Shown here one piece after another: positions 32,956 through 37,915 of a stretch of 37,915 nt of DNA. The position numbers and the translations under genes are program-made. Every line of letters starts with the position of its first letter. Positions within the stretch are counted from its first letter, which is position 1. The notes under the pieces are model-generated. The model was not told the DNA's origin. It saw only the letters and a list, made by a program, of their open reading frames with translations, and ran no database searches. The DNA is from JAPUDQ01 sp049289035 (GTDB lineage: Bacteria; Patescibacteriota; Saccharimonadia; Saccharimonadales; Saccharimonadaceae). The DNA is taken from assembly GCA_049289035.1 (NCBI GenBank), contig JBAQIV010000019.1, positions 1 through 37,915 on the forward strand, in the 5' to 3' direction.

Positions 32956-32995
32956 AAGTAGACGTTGGATTTTAGATTTTGGATTTTAGAATAAA
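32953..32995 (+). repeat. Solo GATTTTN heptamer arm at the ftsK stop codon (F2)
   Basis: TAGAAGTA including the stop codon, then GACGTTG (32961-32967), GATTTTA, GATTTTG, GATTTTA (32968-32988) and GAATAAA. It begins at the stop codon in the same way as copy F1. No inverted partner seen. Confidence 0.85.
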
Positions 32996-33078
32996 ACAGA
33001 GATAGCCACATGTTAGTAGGGATGCTTAACAATCTAACCAAGACATGAAGGGGAGATCTCTTTTCATATTGTGAGATA

Positions 33079-33106
33079 TTGACAAAAGTATGACCTTTCA
33101 TATACT
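33079..33106 (+). promoter_or_regulatory. Promoter of the DinJ/YafQ-like pair
   Basis: TTGACA (33079-33084), 16-nt spacer, TATACT (33101-33106), 8 nt before ATG. An imperfect palindrome ATGAAGGGG...TCTTTTCAT (about 33044-33066) just upstream could be the antitoxin operator. Confidence 0.8.
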
Positions 33107-33114
33107 ATTGATAT

Positions 33115-33399
33115 ATGAATAATGCATTACTAAGTATCAAAACAGACGAGGCCACGAAGAGGGATTTGAAGGAATTTGCGGCGGAGCTGGGTACAACGAG
33201 CGCGGGGCTGGTCAATATGCTCATTAAACAGGCGCTGCGAGACCGTCGCATTACGCTGACGACGACACTGACGCCGACGCCGTACTTGGAAGAGATTATG
33301 CGTGAGGCTGAGGCGGACTATGCGGCTGATCGCGACATTGTGCATACTCATGGTGCGGATGAGGCGATTGCACATCTGCGTAGCCTTATGAAAGACTGA
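33115..33399 (+). CDS. RelB/DinJ-family antitoxin
   Basis: A 94-residue protein. The N-terminus (LLSIKTDEATKRDLKEFAAELGTTSAGLVNMLIKQAL) is the RHH-type DNA-binding region of DinJ-like antitoxins, with an acidic C-terminal half for toxin binding. The toxin gene begins 3 nt after its stop. Confidence 0.85.
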   Translation: MNNALLSIKTDEATKRDLKEFAAELGTTSAGLVNMLIKQALRDRRITLTTTLTPTPYLEEIMREAEADYAADRDIVHTHGADEAIAHLRSLMKD

Positions 33400-33401
33400 T
33401 C

Positions 33402-33662
33402 ATGGACCATGATTTTACCAAGAAGTTTAATAAACAATTCGCTAATTTACCTCATAAAAAACAGCTAAAAGTTCTCGACACGGTGAAACTATTTCTGCGC
33501 GATTCTGAGGCTCACACACTTCGCAACCATGCGCTCACGGGCGAATGGGCTGGGTATCGCTCGATCAGTGCTGGTGGTGATCTGCGGCTGCATTTTCGGG
33601 TGATAGACGACACAACAGTGCTATTTGTCGCGGTCGGCACGCATAGCCAGTTGTATACCTAG
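33402..33662 (+). CDS. YafQ/RelE-superfamily mRNA interferase toxin
   Basis: An 86-residue RelE-fold protein: FTKKFNKQFANLPHKKQLKVLDTV, then HALTGEWAGYRSISAGGDLRLHFRVIDD and GTHSQLY at the end. This pattern fits ribosome-dependent mRNA-cleaving toxins. It ends shortly before the rpsF promoter. Confidence 0.85.
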   Translation: MDHDFTKKFNKQFANLPHKKQLKVLDTVKLFLRDSEAHTLRNHALTGEWAGYRSISAGGDLRLHFRVIDDTTVLFVAVGTHSQLYT

Positions 33663-33751
33663 CCTACCTCTGTTATAATACAAGCACAATTAACCTAACT
33701 GCGAGTGCGTGTAAGCATTCGCTCCGTCTTCGCAGACGGACCCATAGGAGG
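33651..33751 (+). promoter_or_regulatory. rpsF promoter and structured leader
   Basis: TTGTAT (33651-33656), 17-nt spacer, TATAAT (33674-33679). The leader has two adjacent hairpins: GCGAGTGC/GCATTCGC (33701-33708, 33715-33722) and TCCGTCT-TCGC-AGACGGA (33723-33740), then AGGAGG (33746-33751). S6:S18-binding leaders upstream of rpsF are known in many bacteria and include a conserved CCG; a CCG is present here, but the match has not been tested. Confidence 0.65.
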
Positions 33752-33757
33752 TACTAT

Positions 33758-34120
33758 ATGCGAGAATACGAACTCGTGGTGGTGCTGGCGCCTGATCTGG
33801 AAACAGATCTGGAAAGCACACTTACCAAAGTTCGCGCGATTGTCACAGACAATGGCGGGAAACTTACTAAAGAAGATAACTGGGGCAAAAAGCGCCTGGC
33901 ATACCGCATCAAGTCGGAAGACTTCGGTGTGTACGTGTACTTTGAAGCCCAGCTGCCAGCTGATGCGGTGGCGAAGGTCAACGGCCTGCTCAACATCACT
34001 GATGGCGTGATGCGCTTTTTGCTGACGAGCGTCGATGTCAAAGCGCGCAAAGCACTGGCTGAAGCCGAGGCTGAAAAAGCCGAAAAAGGCGAGAAACGGG
34101 ATGAGAAAGAGGAAGAGTAA
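33758..34120 (+). CDS. rpsF: 30S ribosomal protein S6
   Basis: A 120-residue protein: MREYELVVVLAPDLETDLE and GKKRLAYRIKSEDFGVYVYFEAQLPADAV are diagnostic; it partners with S18 on 16S rRNA. The C-terminus is a charged Glu/Lys tail. It heads an rpsF-ssb-rpsR operon as in many bacteria, with an AGGAGG Shine-Dalgarno and a hairpin leader. Confidence 0.96.
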   Translation: MREYELVVVLAPDLETDLESTLTKVRAIVTDNGGKLTKEDNWGKKRLAYRIKSEDFGVYVYFEAQLPADAVAKVNGLLNITDGVMRFLLTSVDVKARKALAEAEAEKAEKGEKRDEKEEE

Positions 34121-34126
34121 CATTAA

Positions 34127-34213
34127 TAAGTAGAAGTTAGATTTTGGATTTTTGATTTTGGAAGCAGTGACAATGTGATTCTTCTAAAATCTACAATCTA
34201 TCATCCAAAATCT
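34127..34213. repeat. GATTTTN inverted-arm element without gene (F3, MITE-like), rpsF-ssb
   Basis: Left arm: GAAGTTA (34133-34139), GATTTTG, GATTTTT, GATTTTG (34140-34160), GAAGCAG. Centre: about 20 nt including GTGATTCTTC. Right arm: TAAAATC, TACAATC, TATCATC, CAAAATC (34185-34212). Begins a few nt after the rpsF stop. Confidence 0.88.
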
Positions 34214-34239
34214 ACTCCTGCGACCGAAGGGAGTAAGGC

Positions 34240-34704
34240 ATGAAGGGTTTTAACAAAGTAGTACTCATGGGCAATCTGACACGTGATCCTGAAACGCGTA
34301 CGACCCCAAGTGGACAGAGCGTGACGCAGTTTGCACTGGCGGTTAATCGCACCTGGGGGGGCGCCGACGGTCAACAGCAAGAAGCAGTTAGTTTTATCGA
34401 CTGCGTGGCGTGGGGCAAGGCCGGTGAGATCATAGCACAGTACATGAGCAAAGGGCGCTCACTGCTCGTCAGCGGCCGTCTCGACCAGCGTTCTTGGGAA
34501 GACAAAGAGACTGGTGGCAAGCGCAGCAAAGTCGAAGTGGTGGTAGAAGATTTTAACTTCGTCGGTGGTGGGCAGAGTGGTGACCGTGGCGATGGTGCCA
34601 GCGCCAGCGCACCGCGCACGTCCTCGACCGCTACGAAGAAACCCTCAGCACCTGCTGAAGACATAGACGATCAGCCGATTGATCTGAGTGATATACCATT
34701 TTAG
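34240..34704 (+). CDS. ssb: Single-stranded DNA-binding protein
   Basis: A 154-residue protein: OB fold beginning MKGFNKVVLMGNLTRDPETRTTPSG with the FALAVNRTW and VAWGKAGEIIAQYMSKG blocks, a short Gly/Ser/Ala-rich linker and an acidic tip ending DLSDIPF that binds partner proteins. GAAGGGAG upstream is a Shine-Dalgarno. In the rpsF-ssb-rpsR operon, with heptamer elements in both flanking gaps. Confidence 0.96.
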   Translation: MKGFNKVVLMGNLTRDPETRTTPSGQSVTQFALAVNRTWGGADGQQQEAVSFIDCVAWGKAGEIIAQYMSKGRSLLVSGRLDQRSWEDKETGGKRSKVEVVVEDFNFVGGGQSGDRGDGASASAPRTSSTATKKPSAPAEDIDDQPIDLSDIPF

Positions 34705-34715
34705 TAAAATATTAA

Positions 34716-34802
34716 TTAGTAGAAGATGGATTTTGGATTTTGGATTTTGGAAGCAGTGACAATGTGACTCTTCTAAAATCTACAATCTATCATCTAAAAT
34801 CC
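34716..34802. repeat. GATTTTN inverted-arm element without gene (F4, MITE-like), ssb-rpsR
   Basis: Left arm GAAGATG (34722-34728) and three GATTTTG (34729-34749); right arm TAAAATC, TACAATC, TATCATC, TAAAATC (34774-34801). Same spacer length and nearly the same central sequence as F3, so the two are recent copies of one element. Confidence 0.88.
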
Positions 34803-34827
34803 TCTTTTACTCCGAAGGAGTAAATTC

Positions 34828-35028
34828 ATGGCTCGCAGATTTAAAAAAGATATACCAGTCGTATTTGACTACAAAGACCCGAAAGCATTGCTTCGATTTG
34901 TTAACTCGTATGGGCAGATTGAACCGAGTAGCAAAACGGGGCTCAATCCGCGCCAACAGCGCCGACTTAGTGCTGCGATCAAACGCGCCCGACATTTGGC
35001 ATTGATGCCTTTCGTTAGCCAGGGCTAA
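34828..35028 (+). CDS. rpsR: 30S ribosomal protein S18
   Basis: A 66-residue protein of the S18 family: FDYKDPKALLRFVNSYGQIEPSSKTGLNPRQQRRLSAAIKRARHLALMPF. It forms a heterodimer with S6. A Shine-Dalgarno GAAGGAG is at about 34814-34820. The N-terminal zinc-type motif found in some S18 proteins is absent. Confidence 0.96.
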   Translation: MARRFKKDIPVVFDYKDPKALLRFVNSYGQIEPSSKTGLNPRQQRRLSAAIKRARHLALMPFVSQG

Positions 35029-35029
35029 C

Positions 35030-35072
35030 GAAAAGTAGAAGATGGATTTTGGATTTTAGATTTTGGAAGAGA
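35030..35072 (+). repeat. GATTTTN heptamer arm, left side of four-helix-bundle gene 2 (F5-left)
   Basis: GAAGATG (35038-35044), GATTTTG, GATTTTA, GATTTTG (35045-35065), GAAGAGA. It ends 2 nt before the ATG of the enclosed gene. Confidence 0.9.
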
Positions 35073-35074
35073 AT

Positions 35075-35443
35075 ATGCAAAAAATCACTTCATATCGCGA
35101 TATGGAAGTATGGCGCAAAAGCCGCGAACTTGCGCGAATGATTTATGATAAAACTTCTCAATTTCCATCTTCAGAACAGTTCGGTATCACGAATCAGATG
35201 CGAAGAGCTGCGGTGTCTATACCAAGTAATATCGCCGAAGGTTTTGGCCGCGCAACCGCAAAGGAAAAGTCGCAGTTTTATCATGTTGCCAAAGGATCGT
35301 TAGCCGAGCTAGAAACACAAAGTTATATAGCATCTGATATTGGATATCTTGATGAAAGCGACCTGGAAGAAATTATCCAGCTTGCATCATTGACTCATAG
35401 ACTACTACAAGGACTAATAAAGGCGAATAAGGAGCGTCTCTAG
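35075..35443 (+). CDS. Four-helix-bundle protein of the S23/23S-rRNA-IVP/Avd-like family, copy 2
   Basis: A 122-residue protein with the full family signature: SYRDMEVWRKSRELARMIYD in helix 1, then FGITNQMRRAAVSIPSNIAEGFGR, FYHVAKGSLAELETQSYIA and a final amphipathic helix. It shares the fold with copy 1 (6068-6418) but is clearly diverged. It is flanked by inverted GATTTTN/CAAAATC arms (35038-35065 and 35459-35486), while copy 1 is flanked by arms of a different family. The gene splits rpsR from efp. ATG 35075 is preferred to an upstream TTG inside the arm. No Shine-Dalgarno. Related Avd proteins bind nucleic acid and reverse transcriptase in DGRs; the role here is unknown. Confidence 0.9.
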   Translation: MQKITSYRDMEVWRKSRELARMIYDKTSQFPSSEQFGITNQMRRAAVSIPSNIAEGFGRATAKEKSQFYHVAKGSLAELETQSYIASDIGYLDESDLEEIIQLASLTHRLLQGLIKANKERL

Positions 35444-35449
35444 GTTTTG

Positions 35450-35487
35450 TGATTCTTCTAAAATCCAAAATCTAAAATCCAAAATCT
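35450..35487 (-). repeat. Heptamer arm, right side of four-helix-bundle gene 2 (F5-right)
   Basis: GTGATTCTTC, then TAAAATC, CAAAATC, TAAAATC, CAAAATC (35459-35486). The inner GTGATTCTTC is shared with F3 (and as GTGACTCTTC with F4). The efp ATG (35491) starts 4 nt after the arm, so the arm is the efp leader and no Shine-Dalgarno is left. Confidence 0.9.
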
Positions 35488-35490
35488 ACC

Positions 35491-36054
35491 ATGTATAACC
35501 CTACTGACTTAAAAAAGGGTACCGTCATCCAGATCGACAACCAGCCCTACCGCGTCATGGACTATAATCAAAAGGTTATGGGGCGGGGTGGTTCGATTGT
35601 GAATGTGAAGGTAAAAAACCTCATAACCGGGGCGATGTTGCCCAAGACGTACAAGGGCCAAGACAAGATAGAATCGGCTGAGGTGACCAGTCGTACCGTG
35701 CAGTACCTGTATAGTGATGGGGCGGATTTTCACCTCATGGATCCGAGTACGTTTGACCAGTTTCAGGTCGATGCCGAGACGATGAACGGCGCAGACAAAT
35801 ACTTGCACGAGGGTGACGAGGTGAGCTTGCAGTTTTTTGGCGAGCGCGTGATCAACGTCGAACTGCCGACAGCAGTGACGCTGACGGTGACCTATGCTGA
35901 AAATGTGGTCAAAGGCGACACGACGAGCAGTGTACTCAAAGATGCGACGACCGACACAGGCCTCGTCGTGAAAGTGCCGGCGTTTATAAAAGAGGGTGAT
36001 GTGATACGAGTCGACACGAGGGACGGTAGTTATCTAGAACGACAAAAGGGCTAG
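35491..36054 (+). CDS. efp: Translation elongation factor P
   Basis: A 187-residue three-domain EF-P that relieves ribosome stalling at polyproline. Conserved blocks: YNPTDLKKGTVIQIDNQPYRVMDYNQK, VKVKNLITGAMLPKTYKG and the C-terminal TVTYAENVVKGDTTSS. The loop tip that carries modified Lys34 in E. coli (PGKG) reads MGRGG here, i.e. Arg at the tip. Several proteins in this window have polyproline runs (DHH-like protein, RNase J tail), which gives EF-P clear local substrates. Read from the upstream operon through the repeat arm. Confidence 0.96.
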   Translation: MYNPTDLKKGTVIQIDNQPYRVMDYNQKVMGRGGSIVNVKVKNLITGAMLPKTYKGQDKIESAEVTSRTVQYLYSDGADFHLMDPSTFDQFQVDAETMNGADKYLHEGDEVSLQFFGERVINVELPTAVTLTVTYAENVVKGDTTSSVLKDATTDTGLVVKVPAFIKEGDVIRVDTRDGSYLERQKG

Positions 36055-36120
36055 GGATGAATTTGGAATTTATCCTGCAGATAGTTGACGTAAAGTTAAA
36101 CTTTAGGTAAACTTTATAGT

Positions 36121-36378
36121 ATGCATACAACTATTACACTCAAACAATTTCGTACCGATATGCCGCGGGTGATTGAAGAAATCGCCAAAGGGCGGTCATT
36201 TACCGTGATTAAGCGTTCGCAACCGGTGTTTGAGATTACGCCTGCTAAGGAAGAGGTGTGGGACCTCGATTTTACCGAAATTGCATCAGATGGGGTGCCT
36301 ATCGAGCAGGTTTTAACGGCTTTACAAACTTTACGAGAACAAGAAGATGGCCGACAAACTACAAAAGTTTCTGAGTAA
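36121..36378 (+). CDS. Phd/YefM-like antitoxin
   Basis: An 85-residue protein: TLKQFRTDMPRVIEEIAKGRSFTVIKRSQPVFEITP is the Phd/YefM fold; the acidic second half should bind the toxin. A TTGACG (36085-36090), 17 nt, TAAACT (36108-36113) promoter ends 7 nt before ATG. Overlaps the next gene by 32 nt. Confidence 0.82.
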   Translation: MHTTITLKQFRTDMPRVIEEIAKGRSFTVIKRSQPVFEITPAKEEVWDLDFTEIASDGVPIEQVLTALQTLREQEDGRQTTKVSE

Positions 36379-36592
36379 ATTGCCTAGAAACCAGCGTGAA
36401 AAGTTGGAACCGGTGCTACAACAGTTGTATAGCGGTGGCACTACGCATCTTGATGTTAAGGCACTATCTGGTAAGCCGCATTTGTACCGAGCACGCGTCG
36501 GACGTATACGGGTAATATTTTATCGTGATGATAGTCGATTTGAGCTGCGCCGCGTGACAAATCGGGACGATAAAACGTATAAGGATATATGA
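36347..36592 (+). CDS. RelE-family toxin
   Basis: An 81-residue RelE-fold protein: FLSKLPRNQREKLEPVLQQL, VKALSGKPHLYRARVGRIRVIFYRDD and RRVTNRDDKTYKDI. The Arg pair in RVGRIRVIFY matches the RNA-contacting strand of RelE toxins. The stop overlaps the tlyA start (ATGA), so the essential-looking tlyA is in the same transcript. Confidence 0.85.
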   Translation: MADKLQKFLSKLPRNQREKLEPVLQQLYSGGTTHLDVKALSGKPHLYRARVGRIRVIFYRDDSRFELRRVTNRDDKTYKDI

Positions 36593-37365
36593 AAACGCGA
36601 CTTGACGTAGCTATGCAGGCGCGGGGGCTGGTGGCTTCGCGTTCGGAGGCCGAGAGTTGGATACGGCTGGGCAAGGTAGAGGTAAATGGCCAAGTTATTA
36701 CAAAACCAGGCTACTTTGTAGATGAAAATACAACGATTAAGCTCAAAGCTGATGAGCGCTATGTCAGTCGCGCGGGGTTAAAGTTGGCGAGTGTGGCGGG
36801 GAAATTTGGCGTCGATTTTAGAGGCAAAATAGTACTAGATGTCGGTTCGAGTACGGGTGGATTTACTGATTATGCACTACAGCATGGTGCCGCAAAGGTA
36901 ATTGCCGTCGATGTGGGAACTGATCAGCTGCACCCGAGCTTGCGTGATGATCCGCGGGTGGAATTGTATGAGAAGACAGATATACGCAGTGTGCGGCGTG
37001 GCCGCGCAGAGCCAAGAGTCAGGAGTCGGGAGCCGGGAAAGTCACAAGAAGTTGTCATAGACACACCGCACATAGTGGTGATCGACGTTAGTTTTATATC
37101 GCTACGGGAGATTCTCCCTCATGTCTCTGGCCTCATGACTCATGGCTCTGTCTGCCTGGCCATGCTAAAACCCCAGTTCGAGGCTGGGCGGCACCAGGTG
37201 AACAAAGGTGTGATAAAAAATGATGCAGTGCGACGCGAGATATTGCACGACTTTGAGTTGTGGGCGCGGCGGTATTTCGTCATCCTCGACAAGGCCGATA
37301 GCGATGTGCATGGGGCGAAGGGGAATCGTGAAAGATTTTACGCACTGACTATTGCAAAAGTATAG
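36589..37365 (+). CDS. tlyA: TlyA-family rRNA 2'-O-methyltransferase with repeat-derived segments
   Basis: S4 domain (residues 1-~50, LDVAMQARGLVASRSEAESWIRLGKVEVNG) plus an FtsJ-like methyltransferase domain: YVSRAGLKLA, SAM motif LDVGSSTGGFTD, HIVVIDVSFISL and MLKPQFEAGRHQVNKGVI. TlyA methylates ribose in 16S/23S rRNA. 258 residues, near normal. Residues ~141-152 and ~177-187 are encoded by inverted arrays of 7-bp units (37009-37043 and 37118-37148), the first seeming to be an insertion. Translationally coupled to the RelE-like toxin. Confidence 0.93.
   Translation: MKTRLDVAMQARGLVASRSEAESWIRLGKVEVNGQVITKPGYFVDENTTIKLKADERYVSRAGLKLASVAGKFGVDFRGKIVLDVGSSTGGFTDYALQHGAAKVIAVDVGTDQLHPSLRDDPRVELYEKTDIRSVRRGRAEPRVRSREPGKSQEVVIDTPHIVVIDVSFISLREILPHVSGLMTHGSVCLAMLKPQFEAGRHQVNKGVIKNDAVRREILHDFELWARRYFVILDKADSDVHGAKGNRERFYALTIAKV
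37009..37148. repeat. Inverted heptamer arms inside the tlyA coding sequence
   Basis: Left: GAGCCAA, GAGTCAG, GAGTCGG, GAGCCGG (37009-37036). Right, on the minus strand: GAGCCAT, GAGTCAT, GAGGCCA, GAGACAT (37148-37121). The first two units of each arm match at 6/7 positions. The ~70-bp centre encodes the conserved VVIDVSFISL strand, so the arms enclose native coding sequence. Confidence 0.75.
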
Positions 37366-37380
37366 TTTCGATGCTATAAT
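37352..37380 (+). promoter_or_regulatory. Promoter of the terminal secreted-protein gene
   Basis: TTGCAA (37352-37357), 17-nt spacer, TATAAT (37375-37380), at the tlyA 3' end. Leader ~165 nt. Confidence 0.7.
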
Positions 37381-37410
37381 CACGGCTATCATGTTCTATC
37401 ATTATGGACG

Positions 37411-37508
37411 TGTGCTGTCGGTTGAGGTGAGCTAGCGTCGAGATTGTCGACAAGCGCCTCCCGGCGTTTGTTAACAACCCGATTCATCTCACATCGACTG
37501 AGAGCACA
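37411..37508 (+). ncRNA. Structured leader RNA of the 37554 gene (candidate)
   Basis: A long closing stem pairs 37411-37431 with 37488-37508: 17 Watson-Crick and 2 G-U of 21 positions. Inside are a GTCGA/TCGAC-type element and a GCGCC...GGCG stem near 37454-37465. Shine-Dalgarno AAGGAG at 37541-37546. Not matched to a named riboswitch; a candidate cis-regulator or stability element. Confidence 0.45.
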
Positions 37509-37553
37509 TGCGCCATGTCCGAAAGCCCCTTCCTAAGAAGAAAGGAGATCGGC

Positions 37554-37915
37554 CATGCGCCGACTCTTCGCCCTGTCCAAGGCGGCCATTGCGGCCGCCA
37601 TCGCCCTCGTCATCGCCCTCATCGCCGTCCCGGCGGCCATGGCGGCCACCTCGCCGCTTGCGGCGTCGGGTGTCACCACGATCGTTGTGCCGGCCAGCAC
37701 CGGTAGCGTCAAGGCGGCCCTCGCGACGTATGACTGCTACCAAGGGGTGCCCACTATGGGCACCATTACGGACAACAAAACGACTGCTCCGGTCGTCGTC
37801 ACCCTCTCTGACGGGGGGGTGAAGATCAACGGGCCGACCGTCGACCCCAACATCTACGCTGGTGTCGACGTCAGGCTGTCGACCAACCATACGGTTGGTT
37901 CGACCGTGACGGTCA
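37554..37915 (+). CDS. Secreted protein with signal peptide, 3'-truncated by window edge
   Basis: The frame is open from ATG 37554 to the end (120 visible residues). A Sec signal peptide is clear: MRRLFALSK, a hydrophobic Ala/Ile/Val helix (to about residue 26) and an AMA-A cleavage site near residues 28-31. The mature part is Thr/Val-rich, beta-type (TTIVVPASTGSVKAAL, PVVVTLSDGGVKI), suggesting an exported beta-sandwich protein. Third positions are strongly G/C. Strong Shine-Dalgarno 7 nt upstream and a long structured leader suggest high expression. Function unknown. Confidence 0.75.

Noticed and set aside
35075..35443. Complete diversity-generating retroelement near the Avd-like gene
   Set aside because: No reverse transcriptase, no template/variable repeat pair and no C-type lectin target are visible in the window.

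Overview
The window looks like a piece of a Candidatus Saccharibacteria (TM7 / Patescibacteria, CPR) chromosome. This is inferred from gene content and style: small tightly packed housekeeping genes, RNase J plus PNPase, S20 with a histone-H1-like tail, MutM with the CPR-type GGHPTDS loop, and many short proteins with one N-terminal membrane helix. TGA is used as a stop, so the standard bacterial code applies and Gracilibacteria-type recoding is unlikely. No rRNA, tRNA or CRISPR array was seen.

Layout. Positions 1-3251 hold the 3' part of a giant beta-helix surface protein that begins before the window, followed by a small membrane-anchored protein, mutM, holA, a four-helix-bundle (S23/Avd-like) gene, rpsT, a DHH-like protein with a proline-rich tail, a membrane protein, truB, rpsO, a winged-helix/Nudix-like protein, an inositol-monophosphatase-family protein and plsY (to ~14.3 kb). 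Positions 14.4-21.5 kb are mostly lineage-specific or accessory genes (PAS protein, HD hydrolase, TrmB-like regulator, RHH/PIN toxin-antitoxin, unknowns). Positions 21.6-32.9 kb hold pnp, a P-loop kinase, a family-4-like uracil-DNA glycosylase without most Fe-S cysteines, rnj (RNase J), mazEF and ftsK. Positions 33.1-37.9 kb hold a DinJ/YafQ-like pair, rpsF-ssb-rpsR, a second four-helix-bundle gene, efp, a Phd/RelE-like pair, tlyA and the start of a secreted protein that runs off the end.

The most striking signal is a set of short arrays of 7-bp units, usually as two inverted arms. Two pairs of arms enclose a small four-helix-bundle gene of the S23/Avd-like family (6068-6418 and 35075-35443). 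A third pair encloses what may be a relic of such a gene (about 7063-7166). Other pairs are short and look like non-autonomous derivatives (34133-34212 and 34774-34801 with its partner arm, 6886-6969, 4939-5062). Single arms sit directly at the stop codons of rnj and ftsK. The unit sequence differs completely between families (TGTNACN, GATTTTN, AGATNCT, CGTANNN, CATAGAN, GAGNCNN), but the 7-bp period and the inverted geometry are constant. Related arrays lie inside the reading frames of mutM, truB and tlyA. I propose this as a candidate undescribed repeat-generating or mobile system linked to the four-helix-bundle protein.

Regulation. Many genes have a recognisable sigma-70-type -10 box ending only 6-10 nt before the ATG and no Shine-Dalgarno sequence, so they are probably translated from leaderless or near-leaderless mRNA. 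By contrast rpsT, rpsF, pnp, rnj, the 21.0-21.5 kb gene and the terminal secreted-protein gene have long, often hairpin-bearing leaders, most with a clear Shine-Dalgarno. Four type II toxin-antitoxin modules are present in under 38 kb.
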